From: Trematomus loennbergii
Taxonomy: Eukaryota; Chordata; Actinopteri; Perciformes; Nototheniidae
DNA: 64,000 nucleotides
Direction of reading: 5' to 3'
Assembly: GCA_012861695.1 (NCBI GenBank)
Contig: JAAOOA010000087.1
Location: 739,113 to 803,112, forward strand
The notes beneath the pieces are model-generated. The model was not told where the DNA came from, did no database searches, and saw only the letters and a program-made list of their open reading frames with translations. The translations under genes and the position numbers were made by a program. Below are positions 45,046 through 57,234 of this stretch, in pieces; position 1 is the first letter of the stretch, and the number at the start of each line of letters is the position of its first letter.

Positions 45046-46845
45046 AACACTGACACTCTGACACACAAAACACTGAAACACTGAAACACTGAAACACAAA
45101 AACACTGAAACACTGAAACACAAAACACTGAAAACACTGAAACACATAAACACTGAAACACTGAAACACTGCAACACTGACACACTGACACCCAAAACAC
45201 TGAAACACAGAACACTGAACACTGAAACACTGCAACACTGACACACTGAAACACTGAAACACAAAACACTGAAAACACTGAAACACTGCAACACTGAAAC
45301 ACTGCAACACTGACACACTGAAACACTGAAACACAAAACACTGAAAACACTGAAACACTGCAACACTGAAACACTGACACACTGAAACACTGACACACAA
45401 AACACAGAAACACAGAAACACAAAACACTGAAACACTGAAACACCAAAAACACTGAAACACTGAAACACAAAACACTGAAAACACTGAAACACTGCAACA
45501 CTGAAACACTGCAACACTGAACACTGAAACACTGAAACACAAAACACTGAAAACACTGAAACACTGCAACACTGAAACACTGAACACTGACACACTGAAA
45601 CACTGAAACACTGAAACACAAAACACTGAAAACACTGAAACACTGCAACACAAAACACAGAAACACTGAAACACAAAAACACTGAAACACTGAAACACAA
45701 AACACTGAAAACACTGAAACACTGCAACACTGCAACACAGAAACACAGAAACACTAACACTGAAACACTGCAACACTGAACACAGAAACACTGAAACACA
45801 AACACTGAAACACTGAAACACAAAAACACTGAAAACACTGAAACACAAACACTGAAACACTGAAACACAAAACACTGAAACACTGAAAAACAAAACACTG
45901 AAAACACTGAAACACTGACAACAAAACACTGAAACACTACAAACACTGCAACACTGAACACTGACACACAAAACACTGAAACACAACATGAAACACTGAA
46001 ACACTGCAACACTGACACTGAAACACTGAAACACAAAACACTGAAACACTGAAACACTGCACACAAACACTGCAACACTACACACTGAAACACTGAACAC
46101 AAAACACTGAAAACACTGAAACACTGCAACACTGAAACACTGACACACTGAAAACACTGACACACAAAACACTGAAAACAGAACACAAAACACTGAAACA
46201 CTGAAACACCAAAAAACACTGAAACACTGAACACAAAAACACTGAAAAACACTGAAACACTAAACACTGAAACACTGAAACACTGACACACTGAAACACT
46301 GAAACACAAAACACTGAAAACACTGAAACACTGCAACACTGAAACACTGACACACTGACACACAAAAACACTGAAACACTGAAACACAAAACACTGAAAA
46401 CACTGAAACACTGCAACACAAAAACACAGAAACACTGAAACACAAAAACACTGAAACACTGAAACACAAAACACTGAAAACACTGAAACACTGCAACACT
46501 GCAACACAGAAACACAGAAACACTGAAAACACTGAAACACTGCAACACTGCAACACAGAAACACTGAAACACAAACACACTGAAACACTGAAACACAAAA
46601 ACACTGAAAACACTGAAACACAAACACACTGAAACACTGAAACACAAAACACTGAAAACACTGAAATACATAAACACTGAAACACTGAAACACTGACATA
46701 CAAAACACTGAAACACTACAACACTGCAACACTGACACACTGACACACAAACACTGAAACACTGCAACACTGAAACACAGAACACTGAAACACTGAAACA
46801 CTGAAACACTGCAACACTGACACACAAAACACAGAACACAGAAAT
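45046..46845 (-). repeat. TTTCAGTG satellite, right arm, about 1.8 kb
   Basis: The same units as 43660-44671 in opposite orientation, but about 0.8 kb longer. A frame of 619 codons without stop is a by-product. Confidence 0.95.
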
Positions 46846-47026
46846 CTATTAAACACCCCTGCTATATACTATGACCATTCTATACTTATTTATAATATGG
46901 TTCAAATGGAGTAATTTGAGTTGTCTGATGCACTTGATACAATTTTACTTTTTTAAATACTGATGTGTTTATTCAAAACCATTTCAACACACAATGTCAT
47001 GACTTTTTCAAGATCTTTTTGTCAAA

Positions 47027-47338
47027 CTATACTATGACTTGACTAATGTTACAGAATGTTTCGGAAAATGAAGATTCCAGTACCACTTTAAATGTTTCGT
47101 TTACAATCGTTTCCCAATGACCCGGAATAGTACTGCCAGAATGAACGATATCCAAAATGTCTTCTAGTTTACAAACTTCAACCATTCTGTTTACACGGGG
47201 ATCACTACTCATTCTGTTTTCAATCGTCATCAACAACACACTTATTAAACAGGTATTGACTGCATTCTGATAGATATATACAGATTGTTTTCCATAGTAG
47301 TTACCCATTTTTAATTTTACTTTAAGTTTTGCATCCAC
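47027..47338 (-). CDS. X3, copy B right
   Basis: This is the mirror of 43159-43470 and encodes the same 103 residues, with the poly(A) signal near 46972 on the minus strand. It lies between the satellite and the module array. The MGNYYG internal start is present here too. Intact copies in both arms of B but a broken one in A suggest either recent palindrome formation or conversion within B. Function unknown. Confidence 0.5.
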   Translation of the reverse strand: MDAKLKVKLKMGNYYGKQSVYIYQNAVNTCLISVLLMTIENRMSSDPRVNRMVEVCKLEDILDIVHSGSTIPGHWETIVNETFKVVLESSFSETFCNISQVIV

Positions 47339-47339
47339 T

Positions 47340-47840
47340 AAAGTGTAACTATAAGTATCTTTGTAGGAGAAAAAACAAAAATAATTTTAGTTACTTCCAT
47401 AAAACTGGATTGTCTTACTAAAATCCCAGAGTGTCTTTAAGAGTCACAGTCTTAAAGAAAATCTGTTCAGAAAAAGTACTTAACTTTCTACAACGGGGTA
47501 TTAAAGAAACCCCCATTCCTTACAAAGTACTTCATATTATACCCCTTTGTTAAGTGTTGCATACAAAAAAGTGTATCTAAAAAGTATCTTGGTAACACAT
47601 GAAAAGAGAAAAAAGTCAAAAATCTGCCTTGTGTCAGTAAATAAGTGTTAAAAATCACAAACTTGCCTTTTAGAGAAACAGTCTTTACGAAAAAATCTAA
47701 TCAGACAATGTACTTCATTTTCTAGTTTTAAGGTTTTGCATACCTCAGAGTGTGTCTAAAAGTATCTTGGCAAGAGAAAAAAGCCATAATCTGCCTTGTG
47801 TCAGTGAATAAGTGTTAAAATCACAAATTTATAGATAAGC
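47340..47840. repeat. Modules, copy B right
   Basis: This is the mirror of 42660-43158; copy A has a longer version at 8090-8540. Confidence 0.6.
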
Positions 47841-48129
47841 TAGAGGCTATTTTAGATTTGTCAATTAGAGTTAAAGGGTTAAATAACATTTTCAAACTGC
47901 TGTTCATAGTTACTGGATACATAACGAGCCTCCTCATTATCTCGATTTTCTACTTCCATTTTTATTTAACAGTGAAACGTCTTATTTTAGTACAGTCTAG
48001 TCAGAGGAGTTAATACTATTACTATATATGAAAGCAAAAATAAAACACATTTTCATTTTGTTATGGTTGTTTAATTGAAAAACACACCATTCGCCACATC
48101 TTCAGAAAGACATATTACATTTGACCAAG

Positions 48130-48249
48130 TTAATGTCGTAGTGCATACAAGGTAATAGACTTAGCGATTTGCACTGCTGCTTCTCTCCGCGTTTCATTTA
48201 CAGTGATCGGTTTATCGTTCAATTCACATTGCCCAACTAGATGTTTAGG
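48130..48249 (-). pseudogene. X2, 5'-truncated, copy B right
   Basis: This is the mirror of 42248-42367 with the identical deletion junction. Confidence 0.8.
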
Positions 48250-48806
48250 GGCTGGAAGTTCCCCCTCCTCAAAGTTCATTCCCATAGCACCTTTCCCCCA
48301 CTGATGCTAGTGACCCCCCTTTGTATGCTAATTACCCCTTTGTTCGAGGCGTTATCACATGTAGGTGTGTTCAGTTAAACACTGAGATTTTCAATATACT
48401 ACTCTACAAAATGATTTTTTCATATTCTTTTGACAAACTATACTTGACTTTTTTACGGAAAATCATGACACACTTTAATGTGACTTATTCTTAATTTTAC
48501 CATACTAAAGTAAGACTTGAAAATACTATATCGTTTTCTAGTTTTTTATATTATACATCCTTAATTTATGTTAGTGTGCTGAGAAAACACAATAAGCAAT
48601 AGCGTTTTAACAAGCAGTTTAAACTGTCTGTGTCAGTTTTACTTATCTCCATATTAAGTGATTATATAATATGACAGTGATCATTTCTATGTTTATTCAT
48701 TGCAAATACTTAGTTACTTACCACTTGAACTGTTTAGCTCTTCAAGGTTAACTGACCTAATATATACACTTTTTTGTAGTATTGTCACCACGTTCTTAAG
48801 AATTAT

Positions 48807-49106
48807 ATGGACGAGTTGGCAGCTGCCATGGCTGGACTGTCAATCAAAAGTTACCTGTTATCCAGCGATGGTATGGACAACTTAACAGCTGACTTTGATA
48901 GACTTACTATGAGGAGTCAGCAGGTAACAGATGAGTGTGTGAATGAAATAACAGCTGCCTTCAGAGGACTCTCCACTAATGCACAGCAGCTTCCTGTTAG
49001 TGCCTGCACTGAGAATCCTCAAATACAGAGACAAGTCACTTTGTCCACGCTCCCTGAGACCCTCAAGCCCACTAATGCCCAGGTGAATAATATTGACTTG
49101 TGTTAG
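48807..49106 (+). CDS. X1, 22-residue-repeat protein, copy B right
   Basis: This is the mirror of 41392-41691. Donor CAG|GTGAAT lies in phase 0 near the end; exon 2 is 49236-49346. The intron upstream (about 48630-48777) and the intron downstream (49083-49235) share ATATGACAGTGAT and CATTGCAAATACTTA, so they are duplicates. The frame is open upstream to the acceptor TTTTTTGTAG at about 48778, which gives a Tyr-Cys-His-His... extension before the first Met. No domain was recognised; the predicted repeats would form a short helical array. Confidence 0.5.
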   Translation: MDELAAAMAGLSIKSYLLSSDGMDNLTADFDRLTMRSQQVTDECVNEITAAFRGLSTNAQQLPVSACTENPQIQRQVTLSTLPETLKPTNAQVNNIDLC

Positions 49107-49346
49107 TTTTACTTAAACTTACTTACAATAAGTGATCATAATATGACAGTGATATCTTCTATGTTTATGCATTGCAAATACTTAATTATTTTTTGTTAGT
49201 TCTTTAAGGTTATATAACCATATGTTTGTCACCAGGTAACAAGTGATCATTTGGAAAAATGTATCCTAGCCTTTGAAAAAACTCAAAAGGGAGAGGACAG
49301 TGAAGGCCATGAAGCCAAAACCAAGACGTGGTGGAGTGCTGCGCAG

Positions 49347-50131
49347 GTATGTTCTCTAACAGCAACACTCTATTAAACATGTCTTTATTGACTACAGCTT
49401 AAGTTCATCCTATCATAAGGCTAAAAAGTATCTTAGTAACAAAAACAGAAGCAAAAAACATTAATGTTAACAACGCCTCAAAGGGCGGACTCCTGAGTTC
49501 CATGGCACTTGGACTATTTACATCATCCCGGGTCAACACCAGTAAATACGCCTCTCTTTATCCGCTCTCCAAGCCTCCAAGGGCGGACTCCTGAGGTCCG
49601 TAATGCCCCCCTAACATGACACTTAAACTATTTACATCATCTAAGGAAGCACACCCGTAAAATGTAGCCTCATGTAACTTCATATAGGGATTCTTTAATA
49701 GTTGTGTGAAGTAATTAAACAATAAGGGGGTATTAAGATCTTTAAATTATAATTTTCCCTCTCAAAGAGACTTCGTTGTACACACACACACACACAAACA
49801 AAACAACATTAAATAATGACATGATATTATAGTGATAACACATAATGTGTAGAAAAGAGATCTCCTGTATGGGTTGATTGCGCGTTGATCTGTTGCTAAA
49901 TGCTCATCTATCATTTTCAACCAAGCAGCATGAGGTCAAATTTAATAAGTAATAGTTTGTCACGATTTTACGGGGAAAAAGTCACATCTTAAAGACAGCT
50001 TGAACTGGATAGATGGTTAGTCTTTTTTCAAACATACCATATGTTCTGCATGTTAGTATATTTGGCCAAATAGGGTTAGGCCCCACTGCCCCCCTCCCTC
50101 AATAGGGAAGTCACGCTTTGGGAAGAGGTGT
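49347..50131. other. Right arm spacer of B, no gene seen
   Basis: This is the mirror of 40366-41150. It contains the uninterrupted TAA site matching the MITE target at 2584 and a CA run at 49780-49796. Confidence 0.5.
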
Positions 50132-50307
50132 TTAATTTCTCAGATCTGACTTGATTGCTGTTGTGATGGCTGAAGGAAGAGGGACGGGGGAGGAAAATTC
50201 AGAGGGTGAAGAAGCAGAAAGATAACTTGTTTGTAAAACGGACAGCACATCAGTTTCAGGAAAGATGACACCAGTTTTACGCATGACATGCCCAATATCC
50301 TGAAGCC
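50132..50307 (-). CDS. X4 exon, copy B right
   Basis: This is the mirror of 40190-40365: acceptor TTTTTGTAG on the minus strand just above 50307, then about 58 codons with a Ser/Pro-rich middle and the same short tail. Upstream on the minus strand is AT-rich intron-like sequence with a TATATATA run. The same stretch in copy A (7264-7366) instead feeds the X5 exon, so this intron has been used with two different downstream exons in the family. Function and start codon unknown. Confidence 0.4.
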
Positions 50308-50882
50308 CTACAAAAAAGAAAGTATATTGTGTTGAAAATATCGCAAAAAGCCATAATATTGTATAATGTAATAGTTGCATGTTGTATTTTGGTACAAATC
50401 ACTGTATATTCAAAAATATAATGGAGAGAAAAATATATATATATATATCACAGTATGTTGAAAAATATGAAAAAAGTAATGTTGTGTTAAAATAATATGA
50501 AAGAAATCAAAAGTAAAGCATCTAAAAAACATATATTTAAAAAAAGTAATGTTAGTCAAGTCAAGTTATCAAAACTGCATTGTTTCATCGAATCACTAAC
50601 TCTCCATTTAGAGTTTTATTCTTGAAGAAAACTCAATTCACTACAAATGAATGAATATTTTACCAAGTTATATAGTTTTCCATACATAAACGTGTATCTT
50701 ACAGTTCCTTTGTGAGAGAATTACGCACAAATTGCAGTATTTTATCTGTTTTATGTGCACTGTTGGAGGAGCCTGTGACCTATGTTTTTCATTGACATAT
50801 CTACACTGTAGCTAATGGGCATATGCCATAAATCCTTGAAACTTGAAACTTGAAATGATCAGAAACTGCATTGTCTCACTGA

Positions 50883-51391
50883 AAACAGCTCTAAAGAAAA
50901 CCCAATTCCATACAAAGTACTTAACTTTCTACCAGTTGTAGAGTGGTGCTTACTTCAAAAGTGTATCTAAAGTTGCATCACTTATGTGTACACCCCCCAA
51001 ACGAGTCCCCCACCATATGTCTCAGGAGACTGTCCATTAGTTTTGTTTAATATCGAGTCATATCTAATTTTGTCCGTAAGATTTAAACTGTAATGGCCCC
51101 GCTGACCGGACAGGAGGGGGATGAGGAGGAGGGGGTTGAGAGGGGGTGGGGGCTGAGGAGGTGGTGGGGGCGACATAAAAAAAAATCTTCTCTTTCCTCC
51201 TAACCTACAGCTATTTCTAATCTCATATAACTTCATATAAGGATTATTTTATTAAGGGGTGATGTAATTAAACATAAAGAAAAAACCAAAAATACCCCAT
51301 GGTCAGTAAGATCTTTAAACTATTGTTACCCTCTCCAGAGAGACTGTGTGTGCGTGTGTGTGTGTATGTGTGTGGAGGGAAATCTCTCCGG
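50883..51391. repeat. 509-bp tandem duplication, unit 1
   Basis: It runs from the AAACAGCTCTAAAGAAAACC segment to CTCTCCGG. It has one counterpart in the left arm (about 39110-39615). It contains a CT-rich patch and a proline-rich frame that is not a gene. Confidence 0.85.
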
Positions 51392-51900
51392 AAACAGCTC
51401 TAAAGAAAACCCAATTCCATACAAAGTACTTAACTTTCTACCAGTTGTAGAGTGGTGCTTACTTCAAAAGTGTATCTAAAGTTGCATCACTTATGTGTAC
51501 ACCCCCCAAACGAGTCCCCCACCATATGTCTCAGGAGACTGTCCATTAGTTTTGTTTAATATCGAGTCATATCTAATTTTGTCCGTAAGATTTAAACTGT
51601 AATGGCCCCGCTGACCGGACAGGAGGGGGGATGAGGAGGAGGGGGTTGAGAGGGGTGGGGGCTGAGGAGGTGGTGGGGGCGACATAAAAAAAAATCTTCT
51701 CTTTCCTCCTAACCTACAGCTATTTCTAATCTCATATAACTTCATATAAGGATTATTTTATTAAGGGGTGATGTAATTAAACATAAAAGAAAAAAACCAA
51801 GAATACCCCATGGTCAGTAAGATCTTTAAACTATTGTTACCCTCTCCAGAGAGACTTATGTGTGCGTGTGTGTGTGTGTGGAGGGAAATCTCTCCGGCCA
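51392..51900. repeat. 509-bp tandem duplication, unit 2
   Basis: Nearly identical to unit 1, with small indels in the homopolymer and GT runs near 51340 and 51850. Confidence 0.85.
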
Positions 51901-52399
51901 AAATGACATCCCCTTTAGCGCAATACCGTATCATTTGCACCACTTATGTGACATACAAGAATAGTGTGTGACCGACAAAAGATGTCCTGTATGGGCTGAC
52001 TGTGCATGGACATAAACGCTAGTAACGTGACGGGAGAGACGCTGTGCTGCTGCTGACGGGAGAACCGGTGCTGCGGACTATTCGCCATGCATCTCTGTAT
52101 GCGTTGAGCGGAACAAAACACACTCTTCAGATATCACACGCAGCTATTTTAATTACCTCTCAAACTACCTAAACTAGTTATAACTATGTTTTTTAGTTTT
52201 ACTATCGAGTCACTCACTATTGGACCCGCGAGCTGCATGATACTGGCGTGTTGTCATGAGAGGAGGGAGAGCGCCCCCGTTTTATTATTCCCGTGTTATT
52301 GTAAATTACTGTACACGTTTGAATAGTTAATTAATCTACTATAATTAGTTTGTTTAATAGCGAATCATATCTAATTTTGTCCGTAAGATTTAAACTGTA

Positions 52400-52640
52400 A
52401 CAGCCCTGCTGACCGGACAGGAGGGGGGTGAGGAGGGGGGTGGGTTGCGGTAGGTGGGGGCTGAGAGAGGTGGGGGCTGAGAGGGGGATGTGAAACCTGC
52501 TGTAAGGGGGGAGGAGGGGTGGGTTGAGAGGGTGGGGGCTGAGCGGGGGGGGCTGAGAAGGGGGGGCTACCTGAGAGGATGTAGCACCTGTATGTGAGGG
52601 GGAGGGGGGTGGGCTGAGGGGGTGGGGGCTACCGGTGAGG
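52400..52640 (-). repeat. CT-rich minisatellite, right arm of B
   Basis: This is the mirror of 38372-38612. Confidence 0.75.
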
Positions 52641-52798
52641 ATGTCACACCTGTACGCGATAACACCTCGATCAAAGGGGCTCATTAGCATATCAAAAGGG
52701 AGGATGTCATAAACTTAATTAGGGGCGGGACTTAGAAGGTGTGACCTGTCACTTTTTTATGCATACTAATGAGATTGAAGCGGGATTGGTAACACTAC

Positions 52799-52805
52799 TA
52801 CGAAA
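52799..52805 (+). repeat. Target-site duplication, right copy
   Basis: TACGAAA, matching 38207-38213. Confidence 0.85.
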
Positions 52806-53953
52806 ACTGAAATGTAAAAACAATTTGGCAACTTGTTTAGGTCCCAGTCAAGAAATATCCCGACCCATAATCCCCTGATAAACGTTTTATTGATGTTTTT
52901 ACTCCTCTGATTTGGTATGGATTAAACAAACTGGATTCAGAGCTGCTGATAGGTGGATTTTGTTACCTTTGGACAGGCTGGCTTTGTCTTCCCCTGTTTC
53001 CAGTCTTTATGCAAGCTAAGCTAACAGTTGATGGCCTTATTTCTAACAAACATATACAGCAATCTTAATATCTACGATCAGCTGATCCAAGAGGGTTTTA
53101 AATAGTTTATAAAGCTTCAGAAGAACCAAATCTATCAGACAAATGGTGTTAAGTAGAAATGGAAATAGTTAAGTAGATGTTTTTAAGATACTTTCCCTAA
53201 GTTGAGAACTAGTAAAAACTGTACTTCAGTAAGTACATTTAAAAAAACACACAAAATAACATTCTTTGTTCCTTTTTCTTTAATCCATTGAGGCTTTGTT
53301 CAAACTTTACAAGCAGTGTGCAGAGAGGTGGACGAAATACAATTACATAACACAAACAGACAGCTGAGATGTAACATTTAATTTCCCTGGTTTGTTAAAC
53401 CACTGCAGCCTAATGTTTAATGATCAGATATTGTTGATTCTCCAAGTAACTGTCAATACATTTTGTACCAATATACTAAATACAATAATCATCAATCCTG
53501 AACTTCCCCTTTAAAACACACCAGAGACCCATCATTTCCCCCTCAATTGAAAATTAAAAAAAATATATACAGTATTTTACTAATGAAAAAGGAGTGCATT
53601 ACTTCCACTAGTTATGTCTGCAAGTATGAAACACTTTTTGAACACACAATTCTGAGACAATAAATACTTTTCTTGTCCCCTGACATATAAAGAAGTGGCA
53701 AAAGTTTATTTCTGAGTAAATAGTTTTCTGATCACTTCAAGTCATGACGGCAGGAAGTGCAATCCGTAGAATAAACTAGAGTACATTAGAACATACTCAT
53801 CAGTATTTTATGTGTTTTTATGCGTCTCATCAAGGTGAACCATATGTGATCAGATTCTGAAACATTAACAATGTGTACAATGTACTTCCCAGTTGAATAC
53901 ATTTATTACATTTAGTGAGAGTGACTCTTTCTGTAGAAAATCAAATGGTTGTT
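52806..53953. other. Block 3 left part and TRIM copy 3 3' UTR
   Basis: It is colinear with 23278-24316, including the GCTAAGCTAAC repeat. AATAAA on the minus strand at 53705-53710 is the likely poly(A) signal. Confidence 0.6.
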
Positions 53954-55584
53954 CTACTCAGTGAGATTGACAGGAGAGATGATCAGAGGGGCAGAGTTTT
54001 TACCACCATTTTTGTTACCGGGACCAAAGTATGGGTAGAGTTTCTCTTTGAAGCAGCAGCCAGTGAAGGAGTAGATCAGAGCTGCAGCATCAACATCATA
54101 AAAGGAGACCAGACCTCCTCATAATCCACAAACACCCCCACCTTCTCAGGCTGAGACTTCAGAGAGAGACGGACTGAAGGAACAGCAAGAGCTAGGTACT
54201 CATTTTCATTCCTCAACCATATCATCCAGTACCTTTCTGAGGAGTCAGTATGATCTCTCCCTTCCTGTTGATCGACTCTCTGGCCACTCCTAAATCCCAC
54301 CCAGTCTTCCCTTTAACCTGAACCTCGTAATAAAATCTTCCTGAAGAGAAACTCTGCTTTGCTAAGACACAAGGAGAAGTATCAAATCTCTCTGGATTGT
54401 CTGGGAGATTCTTCCTCACATCACCACAGTTGACTTGTTTTCCATCATCAGACAGGATGAAGTTGGGATGTGCTGTATCAGGATCAAGAGTCACCTCCAC
54501 CTCATACTGCTGGACCCTCTTCAGCTCAAGCAGCTTCCTCATCTGTTTACTGAGCGTCTCTCCAGCTGAGTCACAGCTCTCCTCACAGTCCCCTCATATG
54601 AAGGTGGACGGACCCTGACTTCCGTCCAGTTCTTGGTGGGTGGAGCAGCGTTCAGGGACGTGAAGCTTTGGAGGAGGGGAGCTGGTCTTCAGAGCGTGAC
54701 AGCTGCTCCACCTCAGAGCTTCTCTCTTCAGCTCAGAGATTTCCTGTTCCAGCTCTTTGATGAAGCCTTCAGCCTGTTCCTCTGTCTCTCTCTGCTTCTC
54801 TTGATGGTGTCGATGAGCTCGGCCTGGCTTCTCTCAACAGACTCCTTCAGAGCGGTGAAGACCTGAACACCATCTGCTATCTCTCTGTCTGCTCCGTCCT
54901 TACTGAGCTCCACTGAGCCATTCATCTCCTGAACCTTCAGTCGTCTCTTCTGGATCATCTGCTGAATTTCAGCCTCTGTCTTCCCCAGCTCAGCCTTCTT
55001 TCCTTCATATTCTTCTTTCAGAGGAACAACATCATGTGTCTTGTGGTCTAAAACAGTGCAGAGCATGCAGACACACACCTGGTCGGTCTTACAGAACAGT
55101 TCCAGCAGTTTATCATGCTTCACACACATCCTGCTTTCTAGGTTCTCCACAGGGTCGATCAGCTGATGTTTTTTGAAGCCTGCATTTTTCAGATGAGGCT
55201 CCAGGTGAGTCTCACAGTAGGAGGCCAGACACACAGGCAGGACTTCAGGGCCTTCAGTCTGGTTCCAGTGCAGACGTCACAGGGAACTTCTCCTGGTTTG
55301 ACAACGTGTTTGCTCTGAGCTGCTGCTGCTGGCTTTCTGTTGAGCTGACTGTCTGAACTGAGCAGCCATCTCAGAGATGAATGTGTTGACCCGCAGCTCA
55401 GGCTTTATGGTGAACACCTCTTTGCAGTTGGGACACTGACTCGGGACATTTCTATCCCAGTGTTCAGAGATGCAGGATTACAGAAGTTGTGTCCACATGG
55501 TATGGCGACTGGATCAGTGAACACATCCAGACAGATGGAGCACAGAAACTGATCTTCAGTCAGCAGACAGCTGGCAGCAGACAT
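53954..55584 (-). pseudogene. TRIM copy 3, full length with several frameshifts
   Basis: The same protein family as copies 1 and 2. The start MSAAS is at 55584. A 2-base loss in the RING near 55477 destroys the frame after CGHNFC. Downstream pieces read B-box 1, a complete B-box 2 (CVKHDKLLELFC, CVCMLC, LDHKTH), the coiled coil and PRY-SPRY, broken near 54800, 54726, 54561, 54230 and 54115. This is the only copy that keeps B-box 2, so it shows the ancestral layout: RING, B-box 1, B-box 2, coiled coil, PRY-SPRY. Not functional as it stands. Confidence 0.87.
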
Positions 55585-56052
55585 GTCTCTCTGAGGACAA
55601 AACGTGTAAAAAAACAAAAACTGTAATGTATATATGATCTGATATGATATATTAATCTCTTGTATCTGTTTGCTATATGTCAAATAGATGGTGATACTGA
55701 ACTCTGCTGATGTATCATGATTATGCGGAGGGTGAAAGATTGCTCAAATTTGCAGTTCACTGTTATGGTTAAATGTTGAACAAATCTCTCTGTTTGTTAA
55801 TATTATAAATACATCTGGAAAATCATAGCAGCATTCAGTTAAACTCTAAGAAACACAATGTGTAAGCTCTAATACTGTTGGGGGATTTTGCCGTTGTTGA
55901 ACAGAGGAGTGAAACTCCTGCTGAGCATCACTGAAGTTAATACTAGTTGTGTTGTCGTGTGCTGTGCTGAAGCGCATTATCCTTGTACATTACTGTTTAT
56001 ATACAGTACTGTATTCACTGTATTTATTATTATCTGTGTATTTATTCTTATT
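55585..56052. other. TRIM copy 3 acceptor and intron
   Basis: The acceptor GTCCTCAG precedes the start. The intron follows copies 1 and 2 up to the insertion at 56053. Confidence 0.55.
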
Positions 56053-56846
56053 TATTACATGCTTAGTTGAATACTCGATTCTGATTGGTCAATTCGGAAC
56101 ACGTGACACGTTGTTTAATCCAGAACAGACAGACCGCTGTCAAGGATTTATTGACCGTTGTTAAGGACGCTCACATCTGCACAAACAAGTCCGTCCGATT
56201 TAACTGTATACAGTTTGGCTGAAAAGCAAACTGCATGCAGTTTGCTTTCTAACTGACAAGACAAGAGCGACAGAAAGCAGCGGAGAAGTAACGGGCAGAA
56301 CCCTCCTTTTTACGCAGCGGTCCAGACATAGACATCAAACGGCGACACATATTCAGTTGCCAGTTCCTTTGGCATTAGGGCAGGGATATCTAGATACTTT
56401 CCAAGGTTTGACATCATGAATTGTGCTACTTTTAAAGCAAGCAACAATGTTTTCAAATCTGTAATCAAAAAGCTCCTCAAAAACGCTATCGAAGCAGTTC
56501 CTGCCGTTGCTACGTTAGTTCAACGGTACAACGGACTATTTTTCTTAGCGGATGCATGTCATTTAAATCAATACATACAACTATTTTTTAAATCAATAAA
56601 ATCATTTTCAAATCAATAAAATCATTTTCTAAATCCATAAAAGCATTTCAATTATATTGGGAGTCATATCGTTACTTTTTTGAGAATGTGGCCATGTAAT
56701 AAGAGGGATAATGTGCAGCGACTTGGTCATTATGGGAAAAGACACCGACAGGCTGATCAGGAGCCCGACGCGAAGCGGAGGATCTAGATCTGCCTGAAGG
56801 GTTCTTTTCCCCATAATGACCGCGTCGCTGCACATTATCCCTTACT
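56053..56846. other. Insertion of about 0.8 kb in the TRIM copy 3 intron
   Basis: Copies 1 and 2 run TTCTTATTTATACATTTCCC without a break; here about 790 bp lie between TTTAT and TTATACATTTCC, with TTAT on both sides as a possible duplication. It carries a hairpin at its right end. Its superfamily is not recognised. Confidence 0.55.
56704..56843. repeat. Large hairpin, arms about 39 bp
   Basis: 56704-56742 (GGGATAATGTGCAGCGAC..GGTCATTATGGG) and 56803-56843 are inverted copies with a few mismatches around a 60-nt loop. Confidence 0.85.
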
Positions 56847-57018
56847 TATACATTTCCCATCTATTTACCTTTATTTTTGTATCATTTATTTTGTACATAC
56901 TTCTGATAATTGTGTATATGACTGACTGTTTTGCACTCTGGTTAGACCCTCCTTAATTTCGTTACACTGTACTTGCATTTTGTAATGACAATAAAGTAAT
57001 CTGATCTAATCTAATCTA
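56847..57018 (+). repeat. LINE-type tail, copy 3
   Basis: It ends TGACAATAAAG and two to three TAATC units, as at 17785 and 26495. Confidence 0.6.
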
Positions 57019-57234
57019 AATGTCACTACCCGGGCCCGTTCTCATTTCATCAAATTCCCCTCTTCGACTCCTATCCTCGAGACTCTTACCGCACGAGGCA
57101 TGATGGTGCAATTCATGCACGGGTCCTCCGAAAGGCCCTCCCTCAGATGCTCGAGGCCAAGACAAGAGGGGCAAAGGTCATGCCATCCTCTGGTTAAAGA
57201 GGAGCCATACAGGTGTTAGAGCCGTTAGACCTAG

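Larger units (their letters stand above)
38213..52799. mobile_element. Palindromic (fold-back) element copy B, 14.6 kb
   Basis: The left arm is 38213-44857 and the right arm 44858-52799. They are inverted copies meeting at an AAGCTT with no spacer. The ends are AGTAGTGTTACCAATCCCGC and its inverse. The arms differ in length because the satellite is longer (1.8 against 1.0 kb) and a 509-bp segment is duplicated on the right. Scattered single-base differences remain (for example Ser/Thr near the end of X1). Genes per arm from the outside inwards: X4, X1, X2 (truncated), X3, satellite, integrase fragment. The direct repeat and the empty site in block 2 show that it inserted as a unit. The 5-7 bp duplication and AGT end are close to, but not proof of, Polinton-type integration. 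Confidence 0.88.

Noticed and set aside
43641..46839. Very long open frames (up to 619 codons) of Cys/Val/Phe/Ser/Gln repeats on both strands
   Set aside because: They follow the 7-9 bp TTTCAGTG satellite, are open in several frames at once and have no gene-like features.
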